Positions 1 through 7,323 of a DNA stretch of 17,472 bases are shown one piece after another. The position numbers and the translations under genes were made by a program. The notes under the pieces were generated by a model. It was not told where the DNA came from and made no database searches. It saw nothing but the letters and a program-made list of their open reading frames with translations. Source of the stretch: CAVPRW01 sp046727435 [NCBI: bacterium] (lineage in GTDB: Bacteria > Tectomicrobia > Entotheonellia > J063); NCBI GenBank assembly GCA_046727435.1, contig JBKPCR010000237.1, positions 1 through 17,472 on the forward strand, written 5' to 3'. The first letter of the stretch is position 1; every line of letters begins with the position of its first letter.

Positions 1-506
1 GTGTCCACCGGCACAGTGAGGTCGATGGACCGTTCGATCGTCTCCATATCCTCTCCTTTCCTGGATATATTGGCCGCATCCGCGCGCGCTCTGGTTCCCT
101 GGGTTGGCTGCAGGGCGCGGTTCATGATCTCCACGGCGCGATCCGCGTCAGCATCGCCGGTCTCGACGGCCACTAAGACCCCCCCGCGGCGTACAGCGTC
201 GAGATACCACTCCGCCTCGTCCGTGGGGACGCCGGAGTTCTTCAAGACCTCCAACAGGCTATTCCCAGAGGGGGCGCCGGCCGTGCTTGAGAGGCTGGCT
301 GCCAGGGGCCCGGTGGCTAACACCGGGCCGACGCCAGGAACGGATATCACTTGCGGTGCCCAGTTGCCGCCCGCTTCAAGGGCGGACCGCTCTTGATGGG
401 CGATGAGGCTCATATGGCCACGGTCAAAGCCGTGGTCGAGCAGATCCTGGAGGACACGCTGGGCCTCGGACACCTGCTCAAAAAACCCGATAACGGTCTT
501 GGCCAT
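1..506 (-). CDS. YflT/GSP17M-type general stress protein, running in frame into an SRPBCC-like start (partial)
   Basis: I translated this frame by hand from the minus strand. It starts at ATG 506-504 behind TAGGAG and stays open to the window edge (168 complete codons). Residues 1-130 resemble the heat-induced stress protein YflT / general stress protein 17M domain: MAKTVIGFFEQVSEAQ at the start, a VPGVGPVLATGPLAA stretch near residue 65, then a GVPTDEAEWYLDAVRRGG segment and a following strand LVAVETG. No enzymatic role is known for this domain. From residue 154 the same frame reads METIERSIDLTVPVD, which looks like the first strand of an SRPBCC (polyketide cyclase/dehydrase) protein, and no stop separates the two. 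The gene lies 10 bp after the DUF2382 gene and probably shares its transcript. Domain call fairly sure; fusion versus internal start is open. Confidence 0.75.
   Translation of the reverse strand, partial: MAKTVIGFFEQVSEAQRVLQDLLDHGFDRGHMSLIAHQERSALEAGGNWAPQVISVPGVGPVLATGPLAASLSSTAGAPSGNSLLEVLKNSGVPTDEAEWYLDAVRRGGVLVAVETGDADADRAVEIMNRALQPTQGTRARADAANISRKGEDMETIERSIDLTVPVD
45..59 (-). promoter_or_regulatory. Internal ribosome site and ATG for a possible separate SRPBCC protein
   Basis: On the minus strand AAAGGAGAGG (59-50) sits just upstream of ATG 47-45, with GGAG five bases from the ATG. This is as good as the sites of the confirmed genes here. The ATG is in frame with the upstream YflT-like protein. 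The SRPBCC segment could therefore be translated as its own protein, as the C-terminal part of a fusion, or both. The rest of the domain lies outside the window. Confidence 0.5.
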
Positions 507-516
507 CACGATACTC

Positions 517-1140
517 CTATGTAGAAGGGTTGTTATCGTCACTTTCTGGGTTGATGCGCTCTACGGTCGCCTCCTCGCGGCGCAGGGTCACGCGCTGCGG
601 GGCATGGGTTTCGATCCGCCGCGTGGTGATGCGTATTTCCTCCTTCAGCAGGAGACGCTTCTCGATGACAAGGACTTCTTCCAGCACAGGAATGATCAGC
701 GTATCCTCCTCGGAGCGCACCGAGATCGGTCCTTCAACAACCCGGTTGATGGGGATACGCTCGATATCGACCTCGTTACGCACGAGCGGCGGGTCGACGA
801 TCTCTTCCCGCTCGTGCACGATCTTGCGAATGCGGACGCGGCCCGTCTCCACCGGAGATGGGTGCACCTCGAGGGCTTCATCGATCACAGGCAACACGAG
901 GGGAGACTCGCTCAACCCCCTATCCGCGCCGCGCCGCTCGCATGAGAGCGAGTCGAGGGTCAGGTGGTAGCTGCCATCATCCTGCCGGGTCAGCGCTTCG
1001 AGCCGCACCAGCATCGAAGCCCCGCCCTCGAATTGGACCAGGACCTCAGCCCCGCTGCTGTCCAGGGGCCAGGTGCCTGTATCAATGATCCCCCGGAGGT
1101 TTCCGGGGGCGAATACTCGTACGGTTTCTGGTGAACCCAT
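517..1140 (-). CDS. DUF2382 (YsnF/AvaK-like) stress-associated protein
   Basis: This is a 207-residue soluble protein. Residues 1-65 form a beta-rich N-terminal part (VRVFAPGNLRGIIDTGTWPL, then LVQFEGGASMLVRLEAL). Residues about 75-200 match the DUF2382 pattern: LPVIDEALEV, VRIRKIVHEREEIVDPPLVRNEVDIERIPIN, then a second unit beginning IIPVLEEVLVIEKR and ending LRREEATVERI. The two units are an internal tandem duplication of about 50 residues and are rich in alternating Val/Ile and Glu/Arg. DUF2382 proteins are linked to stress responses in several bacteria, but their biochemistry is unknown. The start at 1140 has AGGGAG six bases upstream. The gene sits between a small membrane protein and a YflT-like gene on the same strand, which suggests a stress-response transcript. 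Confidence 0.8.
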   Translation of the reverse strand: MGSPETVRVFAPGNLRGIIDTGTWPLDSSGAEVLVQFEGGASMLVRLEALTRQDDGSYHLTLDSLSCERRGADRGLSESPLVLPVIDEALEVHPSPVETGRVRIRKIVHEREEIVDPPLVRNEVDIERIPINRVVEGPISVRSEEDTLIIPVLEEVLVIEKRLLLKEEIRITTRRIETHAPQRVTLRREEATVERINPESDDNNPST

Positions 1141-1175
1141 GGCGGCTCCCTGTATACCTGCGCAACGTGTATCGA

Positions 1176-1325
1176 TTAGGTTAGCGCCATGATGACGGCG
1201 AACAGGATGATCAGCATGACTACGACGATGCCGATCGTCTTGGCTGGGGAGCCACTGGCCCGCCCTAACCGCTCATAAACGCCTACCCGCCGTTGGGGCG
1301 TATGAGGCGTGTGTGACTCAGGCAT
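1176..1325 (-). CDS. Small single-pass membrane protein, unknown function
   Basis: A 49-residue protein, MPESHTPHTPQRR at the N-terminus, then a basic linker and one hydrophobic helix near the C-terminus (IGIVVVMLIILFAVIMALT, residues 31-49). The reading frame could begin upstream at 1445, but AGGAGG (1337-1332 on the minus strand) lies exactly six bases before ATG 1325, and the extra N-terminal residues do not look like protein. The positive-inside rule predicts a cytoplasmic N-terminus and a C-terminus at the outer face. I do not recognise a family. It lies 35 bp upstream of the DUF2382 gene in the same direction and may be its first operon partner. Small helical membrane peptides often occur with stress genes, but no function can be assigned. 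Confidence 0.6.
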   Translation of the reverse strand: MPESHTPHTPQRRVGVYERLGRASGSPAKTIGIVVVMLIILFAVIMALT

Positions 1326-1528
1326 ACTCGCCCTCCTCTCCAATGAAACTGTTGCGGCGCTCACGGTATATTGACATGCTTTGCCTATGACCTGGGCTGA
1401 TGTCATGAGGCGCACGTGTACAAATGTGCCGCGCCTGTTATCCATAGTTCTGGGATCTTTATCCCGCGCGGTTACTGATTGATTCTCTAAGGCAGGGGGC
1501 TTGGCCTGAGGCGCCTGTCAAACGTCCT

Positions 1529-1555
1529 CGAGGGGTGTTTACTCGAGGGGTGTCT
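1529..1555. repeat. Short tandem direct repeat
   Basis: The 12-mer CTCGAGGGGTGT occurs twice here, the copies separated by TTA. Each copy carries a CTCGAG palindrome. It could be an operator pair or a replication-slippage product. No function can be assigned. Confidence 0.5.
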
Positions 1556-1715
1556 AGCAGAATGTCAATGCGCTGTCGGAACTGTGCAACTTTCTTGCCA
1601 CGTGGAACCTCGCGGCGCTCATCTACACTCCCAATACACAGGAGGTCTCTGCGATACGCGCCTGCTAGCCCAGGCTCATGACATCCCAGAGGGGGATGGT
1701 CTCAGAGGTGAGGAG

Positions 1716-1799
1716 AGCATAAGTGATCGAGTTTACACTAGGATGCCTGCTGTATGACTGCGACGGTGTCACCGCGAAGGGCTACAGCATAACTGATCG
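1716..1799. repeat. Pair of near-identical 14-mers 70 bp apart
   Basis: AGCATAAGTGATCG (1716-1729) and AGCATAACTGATCG (1786-1799) differ at one base. They lie just upstream of the truncated GH13 fragment and could mark a rearrangement boundary or a binding-site pair. Chance similarity is not excluded. Confidence 0.35.
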
Positions 1800-1863
1800 T
1801 ATGCCGTCGCATGCAGGGCGTCCCCAAAATGAGAGGATGAAAGGCATATGGATCTCACTTTGA

Positions 1864-2394
1864 GACGCCGTGGCGCGTTCGGGGGTATACAACGGGCGAG
1901 CGCGGCAAGCCGTGCGCACGCCGATGCAGTGGACCGCTGACCGCCATGGCGGCTTCTCCACGGCCGACCAGACGACCCTCCCAGTGGTGCGTGAGGGTCC
2001 ATTCGGGTATCATCGCGTCAATGTCGCCGAGCAGCGCCGGGATCCCGGCTCCCTGTTGAACTGCACCGAGCGGCTCATTCGCATGCGGAAGGAGTGTCCA
2101 GAGTTCGGCTGAGGTGACTATCAGCTGATTCGCACAGGGTCGCCGCACGTGCTGGCGGTGCTGGCGACTTGGCGTCGGAACGCCGTCTTCGCCGTCCATA
2201 ACTTTGCCGCCGAGGCGCAGGAAGTGATACTGCCAATCCCGGGCGCGGAACGCGCACCGCTCACCAATCTGCTGACGCCGGAGCACAGCTCTCCCGATGC
2301 ACGTGGGCGCCATGCGGTGGCCCTGGAGCCCTATGGCTACCGCTGGTTCCGAGTGGGGCCGTTGCTCGATGTGATCACGCGGGAGGCCCGCTGA
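1864..2394 (+). pseudogene. C-terminal fragment of a GH13 trehalose-synthase-like enzyme, with in-frame stop
   Basis: The translation carries QAVRTPMQW, HGGFSTAD, VNVAEQRRDPGSLLN and LIRMRKECPEFG, then a TGA at 2110-2112. In the same frame it continues GDYQLIRTGSPHVLAVLATW and ends EPYGYRWFRVG before TGA 2392-2394. These motifs are typical of the distal catalytic part and C-terminal beta domain of trehalose synthase / maltose alpha-glucosyltransferase-like GH13 proteins. Relatives, as I recall them, have Trp or Arg where the TGA stands, so a single base change explains the stop. The N-terminal two thirds, including the catalytic Asp and Glu regions, are missing, and a TGA at 1861 closes the frame upstream. 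The intact gene made or rearranged trehalose/maltose. This remnant is very unlikely to be active. Confidence 0.8.
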
Positions 2395-2456
2395 GGGGGA
2401 TCGAGGACCGGTGCCTGTGGGGGCCTCAACAGCACCGGCGGTGCGAGCCTCCTGGA

Positions 2457-2470
2457 AAGGAGTCCGCTTG
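2457..2470 (+). promoter_or_regulatory. Ribosome site selecting a TTG start
   Basis: AAGGAG (2457-2462) lies five bases before TTG 2468-2470, which is ideal spacing. The alternative ATG at 2480 directly abuts a GGAGGAG, too close for efficient initiation. The sequence therefore favours the TTG. Confidence 0.55.
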
Positions 2471-3361
2471 AGGGAGGAGATGGCCGTCCCTGATGGCATC
2501 CGCGTTGGTCCGGCGGGCTGGTCCTACCCTGACTGGAAGGGCCAGTTCTACCCCAAGCCGCAACCGCGTGGCTTCGATCCCCTGTCTTATCTGGCCGCGT
2601 ATTTTGATGCGGTGGAGATCAACTCCACGTTCTACCGCATCCCTGATGCCAAGACTACGCGGCGATGGGTCGAGCGTGTGCGCGATCACCCGGCGTTTCG
2701 GTTCACGGCGAAACTGTGGCAGGGCTTCACGCATGAGGGAAGTACAAGCGCTCAGGATGAAGCCGCCTTTTGGCACGCCATAGACCCGCTCCAGGATGCC
2801 GGCCGATTGGGCGCCGTGCTGTTGCAATTTCCATATCGCTTTCACCATACCACCGAGAACCGGGGGCGCTTGCGCCACCTTGCAGAGGCATTTGGAGCGT
2901 ATCCGTTGGTGCTCGAAATCCGTCATCGCTCCTGGGATGGACCCGAGGCGTACGAGTTCCTCCAGGCGCTCGGGATCGGCTTCTGCAATATCGATCAGCC
3001 CCAGGTCTCGTATTCGATCGGGTTGACCCAGGTGGTGACCAGTCCCATCGGCTATCTGCGGTTGCACGGCCGTAATACTGCGACGTGGTTTGCGGAAGAA
3101 GCCGGGGCGGCGGCCCGATATGATTACCGCTATCCGGCGGAGGAGCTCAAGGAGATCGTTGATGCCGTGGAAGTCATTAGCCGGCGGGCGAGCGAAACGT
3201 ATCTCATTACCAACAACCATTTCCGCGGCCAGGCCGCCTTGAATGCCCTGGAGCTGCGCGCTCACCTGCGGCGGGCTCCGGTCCCGGTGCCGCCCCCGCT
3301 GCTCACCGCATACCCCGAACTCCACCACATTGCAGCACCGGCGTCCCAACGGGAGGCCTAA
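2468..3361 (+). CDS. DUF72 (YecE-like) family protein
   Basis: A 297-residue protein when started at TTG 2468. It carries the DUF72 hallmarks: RVGPAGWSYPDWKG near the N-terminus, then YLAAYFDAVEINSTFYRIP, FRFTAKLWQGFTHEG, LGAVLLQFPYRFH, LVLEIRHRSWD, GYLRLHGRNTATWF and a late YLITNNHFRGQAALNALELR. DUF72 proteins adopt a TIM-barrel fold and have conserved polar residues suggesting an enzyme, but the reaction is not established. The length fits the family (about 240-300). It lies 73 bp after the GH13 fragment, so it may once have shared that gene's transcript. No signal peptide or membrane segment is visible, so it is probably cytoplasmic. Family assignment is confident; function is unknown. Confidence 0.9.
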   Translation: MREEMAVPDGIRVGPAGWSYPDWKGQFYPKPQPRGFDPLSYLAAYFDAVEINSTFYRIPDAKTTRRWVERVRDHPAFRFTAKLWQGFTHEGSTSAQDEAAFWHAIDPLQDAGRLGAVLLQFPYRFHHTTENRGRLRHLAEAFGAYPLVLEIRHRSWDGPEAYEFLQALGIGFCNIDQPQVSYSIGLTQVVTSPIGYLRLHGRNTATWFAEEAGAAARYDYRYPAEELKEIVDAVEVISRRASETYLITNNHFRGQAALNALELRAHLRRAPVPVPPPLLTAYPELHHIAAPASQREA

Positions 3362-4342
3362 CCGATGTATTAGGGGTGATTAGGCGTGGCCCCCCGCGAT
3401 GGCCATGGGGATGCGGCTTCTCCTCGTCGACCGACCAGATGGGGGGGAAATACGTCTGCGCACCTATTGCTGCTGCACCTGTAACTCTCTGCGACACACC
3501 TGTCCAACGGCTGCGAGCCGCGTCGACGGCGCATGGACGAGCAGCGCTGAATTCGACGATATTTCGGCGTGATGCACTTTATAGCTGCCTGATCAGCTTT
3601 CAGGTCACTATGTGTGTCTACCCCTCTCGCAGCGCGAGGCATAGGTGTACTTCCGGTGTTTGAAACTGAACAGCTCCCAAACTTGTTGAATTTCTGTTGC
3701 ACGCGACTCGTTCGCCTGCAATCATCTACCTTCGACACAGATCCAATGATTTAGCTTCGAATGACCTAAACGGTATAAACCTTGCTCTAAGGACATTTAC
3801 AGGCGATGCCTGTTCGACAGCCAAATCGCTTGTTCCGACCACAGCAGCTGGATTGCAGGTTTGTTCCCAAACGACATGGCATACTGCCCATGTGCAGGGT
3901 TGACCATCGGTAGCGAGCGGTTCAGGCGCTCGTGGGTTTTGTCAATGGGCGGGCTTTACCTACCATACGCTTTCCTTTCATGCAGGCATGGAAGGCCTAT
4001 TACAACACTGCGGAAAAAGACCCTTAGAGCCGCGACCAACATTTTTTCATCGAGGCTTTTAACGTCTGTGATACATTGCCGATGCCTATCAGCCTGCAAA
4101 TGTCTGGGCCTACGGGCATTTTTAACAGCCCTGGCCGGGGTCTTGCTCTACGACTGTTCTGGCACCACTTTCGTGCGCTCTGTGCTAGCCGGCTCCGGAA
4201 GCAAAGAGTGCCAGAGTTGGCGGGGTTGCGCGAGGCCACCAGCTTCATCGAGGATTCTACCCATGCCTGCGGTACCGATCTCGGCGATCAGGACGAGATC
4301 CCCCTGACTGAGTCCGTGCAAAGCTTCGAAGGAGGTCAGGTC
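3362..4342 (+). other. AT-richer stretch of about 980 bp without a credible gene
   Basis: Reading frames here are short, overlap on both strands, and lack recognisable domains or good ribosome sites. Base composition is lower in GC than the flanking genes, notably 3720-3800 and 3960-4080. A small inverted repeat (ACATGG ... CCATGT, 3874-3893) and a possible promoter (TTGTCA at 3939, TACCAT at 3961, 16 bp apart) are the only structures noted. The frame of the downstream flavin enzyme is open from 4076, but the 89 extra residues look non-coding and the start at 4343 is much better supported. It may be the regulatory region of the oxidoreductase operon or old mobile DNA. Confidence 0.5.
3939..3966 (+). 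promoter_or_regulatory. Weak sigma-70-like promoter candidate
   Basis: TTGTCA (3939-3944), a 16-base spacer and TACCAT (3961-3966) resemble a sigma-70 promoter. It faces the flavin oxidoreductase gene and would give a leader of about 370 bases. Chance matches of this quality are common. Confidence 0.2.
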
Positions 4343-5692
4343 ATGGATAATGATGTCATCTTTCAGCCGCTGCGGTTTCGCAACTTGACCGTCAAGAACC
4401 GTCTTTTCCGGTCAAATATTTCGGGTCGGTTCGACAACTACGATGGCTCAGGCACCCAGGCGCGCATCAACTGGGAGGAGAAGTTCGCCCGAGGCGGCGT
4501 CGGGGCGATCCTCTCTTCCTTCTGTCCGGTCCATATCCGCGGACGAATCGTACCCAACTACGCCATGATCGACAACGATGACAAGATCCCCTTCTGGCGC
4601 AAAGTCGGCGAGGCCGTCCATCGCTATGATTGTAAGTACATCGTGCAACTCAGCCACTCCGGCCGCCAGCGGGACATTCCCGGGGTTGAAAACTTCATGC
4701 AGAAGGGGCTCTCCTCCACAAATCGGATGGACACCTTCCACGGCCTGCTTTGCGAGGCCATGACGGTGGATCAGATCAAGAGTGTCGTCCAATCATTCGC
4801 CAACGCGGCCAGGCGAGCTCGCACCGCAGGGCTGGATGGTGTGGAGCTGCACGCCTCACACGGCTACCTCTTTACACAGTTCCTCAGTTCGGCGATCAAC
4901 GACCGCAAGGACGAATACGGCGGCTCGTTGGAGAACAGGACGCGGTTCCTGCTCGAGGTGATACAGGCGATTCGCCAGGAGGTTGGGCACGATTTCCATC
5001 TCCAGGTCAAGATCAATGCGGTCGACTTCAACAACGCTCTCTTCCCGTGGGAGAAAAAGGGTAATACGCTGGAGGAATCGATCCAAATCTGTAAGATGGT
5101 GGAGGCGGCCGGGGTCGATGCCATCCACGTGTCGATCGGGAGCATCTTTCCCCATCCCTTGCTACCACCGGGCGGTTTCCCGCCGGATGAGATCAACTGG
5201 TGGTACGGCAACATCATCTCCAGCGGCGTCCGCGGCTACCTGAACTACACCCTTTTCCACTTTCGCCTCTTCCGACCGCTCTTCCTCTTCCTGTGGAATC
5301 GCACCAAGAAGCGCCATCCCGTGGAGGGCGTGAGTGCTGAATACGCCAGGGAAGTGAAGAAACACGTTAACATTCCCGTGCTGAATACCGGTGGTTACCA
5401 GGATGCGCGCCTGATCCGCAAAGTGATCTCTGAAGGTTATACCGACGCGGTCTCCATAGCCCGCCCCCTGGTCGCCAATAATGACCTGCCCCAGATTCTT
5501 TTATCAGGGCGAGACTTGCCCGAACAGCCCTGCTCCTTTTGCAACCGGTGTCTCGTCAACGCCATCGCCAACCCGCTTGGGTGTTACGACGTCAGGAGAT
5601 TCAAGGGAGACCGTAACGCCATGATTCAGGAGGTGATGTCGGTCTTCTCATCTCCCCCGCCCATGGCCGTGGAGGTGACACCCCATGAGTAG
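4343..5692 (+). CDS. Old Yellow Enzyme-family NADH:flavin oxidoreductase with C-terminal Cys cluster
   Basis: A 449-residue FMN-type TIM-barrel reductase. FQPLRFRNLTVKNRLFRSNISGRFDNYDG opens the barrel. Residues 166-202 carry GVELHASHGYLFTQFLSS then NDR, DEYGGSLENRTRF, the OYE substrate and FMN signature with His170, His173 and Tyr175. NTGGY (348-352) and SIARPLVANND (371-381) form the phosphate site. C-terminal Cys397, Cys400, Cys403 and Cys414 (CxxCxxCx10C) resemble the iron-sulfur ligands of 2,4-dienoyl-CoA reductase-type members, but with shorter spacing, so a cluster is likely, not proven. The family reduces activated C=C bonds with NAD(P)H. The start at 4343 has GGAGGT six bases upstream. 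Its stop overlaps the next gene by eight bases, implying coupled translation with the di-heme cytochrome. The physiological substrate is unknown. Confidence 0.9.
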   Translation: MDNDVIFQPLRFRNLTVKNRLFRSNISGRFDNYDGSGTQARINWEEKFARGGVGAILSSFCPVHIRGRIVPNYAMIDNDDKIPFWRKVGEAVHRYDCKYIVQLSHSGRQRDIPGVENFMQKGLSSTNRMDTFHGLLCEAMTVDQIKSVVQSFANAARRARTAGLDGVELHASHGYLFTQFLSSAINDRKDEYGGSLENRTRFLLEVIQAIRQEVGHDFHLQVKINAVDFNNALFPWEKKGNTLEESIQICKMVEAAGVDAIHVSIGSIFPHPLLPPGGFPPDEINWWYGNIISSGVRGYLNYTLFHFRLFRPLFLFLWNRTKKRHPVEGVSAEYAREVKKHVNIPVLNTGGYQDARLIRKVISEGYTDAVSIARPLVANNDLPQILLSGRDLPEQPCSFCNRCLVNAIANPLGCYDVRRFKGDRNAMIQEVMSVFSSPPPMAVEVTPHE

Positions 5693-7223
5693 CCGTACGC
5701 GCATCAAAACAAGGGATGAAGTCCTGATCGATGAGGTGTATCAAAGCCCAGTCGATCGCTACGAAGTGCGGTTCCGCACGCTTTTCCTCCTGATCGTTCT
5801 GGTGCTGGCGGCGCTGATCATCGGCTATGTGATTTGGTCCGTCACGGCAGATCGTCCAGTGACACATTCGAACATTACCGAGCATTTCAAATATGGCTCT
5901 ATCGGCAGCGAGCCGGGCGGCCCACTCCTGAGCCCCGTAGGTGGGGTTCTCCCCCCGTATTGGGTCTTTAGGGTCCTGCCCGCCATCTGTCCCGACAAAC
6001 TGCCAGGGGGATACGCTTCTCTCGGGTTTATCTATGAGCCGGGCAGAGATCTGCCCATCGGTGTTTCTAGACGCCGGCGACTGGGCGTGGACCAGGTGGG
6101 GCTGAATTGTGCCGCCTGCCATACGGGCACGGTTCGTGAGACGCCGACCAGCGAAGCCCAGATCGTCCTGGGCATGCCGGCTCATCAATTGGACTTACAG
6201 CGCCTTTTCGATGGCGTCCTCAGTTGCACTTTGGACGAGCGCCTGAGCCTAGACAATCTCCTGGGGAAGATCAAAGAAAGTGGAGGCCACCTGGGGTTGA
6301 TCGAAGGCATTCTGTACCGGACAGCCCTGCTCAATCAGGTACGAACGGCCAGCCTGCGGCAGCAAGGACGCAGTGGCGTTCTCTTGAGCACCGCCGTGCC
6401 GGCATGGGGACGAGGTAGGGTCGACACCTTCAACCCCTACAAAGCTATCCAGTTCAATTGGTCACTTGCGCAATTACCTCCGACGGAGTTGATCGGCGCG
6501 GCCGATCTTCCATCGCTGTGGAATCAGCAGCCGCGAGAGGGGATGCAACTCCACTGGGATGGCAATAATAGCTCCGTCGACGAACGCAACCTGAGTGCGG
6601 CCCTTGGCGCTGGGGTCACGCCTGTGACGGTCGACCATGACAACATCAAAAGGGTCCGCGACTGGATATGGACCCTCCCTCCACCGAAATACCCCTATGC
6701 CATCGATGCCGCCCGTGCGGCCAGTGGCCAGGCGATCTACGCACAACTCTGCGCCGAGTGCCATAGCTTCGGCGGGAAGAGGACCGGCTCGGTCGTCGCC
6801 ATCGACGACATCGGCACTGACCCTTCCCGTCTCAACTCCTACACCCATATCTTCGCGGCCAATCAAGCCGCCCTCTTCCCAGAGTCCAGGTACCGGTTTA
6901 CGCATTTCCGCAAGACGCATGGCTACGCCAATCATCCCCTAGACGGTATTTGGGCTCGCGCGCCTTACCTCCACAATGGCTCGGTACCGACGCTCTGGGA
7001 TCTGCTGCAAAGCCCGGAGGACAGGCCTCAGCAGTTCAGCCGAGGATACGATGTCTACGACAAAGAAAAGGTTGGGTTCATCTCCGATACGCCAGCAGCC
7101 AAACGCGCCGGCTCGCCATACGATACCACCATCCCCGGCAATGGGAACGCCGGCCACGTCTATGGGACACAGCTCTCCGACGAGGAGAAGCGGGCGTTGG
7201 TCGAGTATATGAAAACGCTGTAG
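5685..7223 (+). CDS. Membrane-anchored RoxA-like di-heme cytochrome c (first copy)
   Basis: A 512-residue protein with an N-terminal membrane anchor (residues 32-54, LFLLIVLVLAALIIGYVIW), cytoplasmic N-tail and periplasmic body. Two c-heme sites are visible: CAACH (142-146) and CAECH (356-360). WGRGRVDTFNPYK (241-253) and the C-terminal APYLHNGSVPTLWDLL (426-441) are typical of the RoxA-like branch of the di-heme peroxidase superfamily. RoxA itself cleaves C=C bonds of rubber with O2; relatives include MauG and cytochrome c peroxidases. RBS GAGGTG lies just upstream, and the ATG overlaps the end of the flavin reductase gene. A second gene of this type follows at 7706. It could be an oxygenase, a peroxidase or an electron carrier; the sequence does not decide. 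Confidence 0.85.
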   Translation: MSSRTRIKTRDEVLIDEVYQSPVDRYEVRFRTLFLLIVLVLAALIIGYVIWSVTADRPVTHSNITEHFKYGSIGSEPGGPLLSPVGGVLPPYWVFRVLPAICPDKLPGGYASLGFIYEPGRDLPIGVSRRRRLGVDQVGLNCAACHTGTVRETPTSEAQIVLGMPAHQLDLQRLFDGVLSCTLDERLSLDNLLGKIKESGGHLGLIEGILYRTALLNQVRTASLRQQGRSGVLLSTAVPAWGRGRVDTFNPYKAIQFNWSLAQLPPTELIGAADLPSLWNQQPREGMQLHWDGNNSSVDERNLSAALGAGVTPVTVDHDNIKRVRDWIWTLPPPKYPYAIDAARAASGQAIYAQLCAECHSFGGKRTGSVVAIDDIGTDPSRLNSYTHIFAANQAALFPESRYRFTHFRKTHGYANHPLDGIWARAPYLHNGSVPTLWDLLQSPEDRPQQFSRGYDVYDKEKVGFISDTPAAKRAGSPYDTTIPGNGNAGHVYGTQLSDEEKRALVEYMKTL

Positions 7224-7323
7224 GGGTCATGCCCAGTCGAGGCGAGAGGCCATTGGCTGCGTCGGGGCACACTTTACGGCTCAGGCCCCCAACTTATCGC
7301 ATAAGGCACTGGAAGGGGATACC

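Larger units (their letters stand above)
1446..1863. other. Gene-free stretch between divergent units
   Basis: About 420 bases with no convincing reading frame on either strand. It must contain the promoter of the leftward stress genes, but no clear -35/-10 pair stands out. It holds two short direct repeats, listed separately. The decayed GH13 fragment begins at its right end and its frame is closed upstream by a TGA at 1861, so this stretch may be the scar of the deletion that removed the 5' part of that gene. Confidence 0.5.

Noticed and set aside
403-970. Plus-strand open frames opposite the DUF2382 and YflT-like genes
   Set aside because: They lack ribosome sites and domains and overlap well-supported minus-strand genes.
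2110-2112. TGA in the GH13 fragment as a selenocysteine codon
   Set aside because: The family has no functional Cys or Sec at this position, no SECIS-like hairpin was evident just downstream, and the gene is already truncated at its 5' end.
2426-3349. Long minus-strand open frame opposite the DUF72 gene
   Set aside because: Its translation has no recognisable domain, while the plus strand carries clear DUF72 motifs over the same bases.
3872-3897. Sigma-54-like promoter around TGGCATACTGCCCATGTGCA
   Set aside because: The GG and GC elements are not at the required -24/-12 spacing.
4076-4342. N-terminal extension of the flavin oxidoreductase
   Set aside because: The 89 extra residues resemble noncoding translation, and GGAGGT with ideal spacing precedes ATG 4343, where family homology begins.
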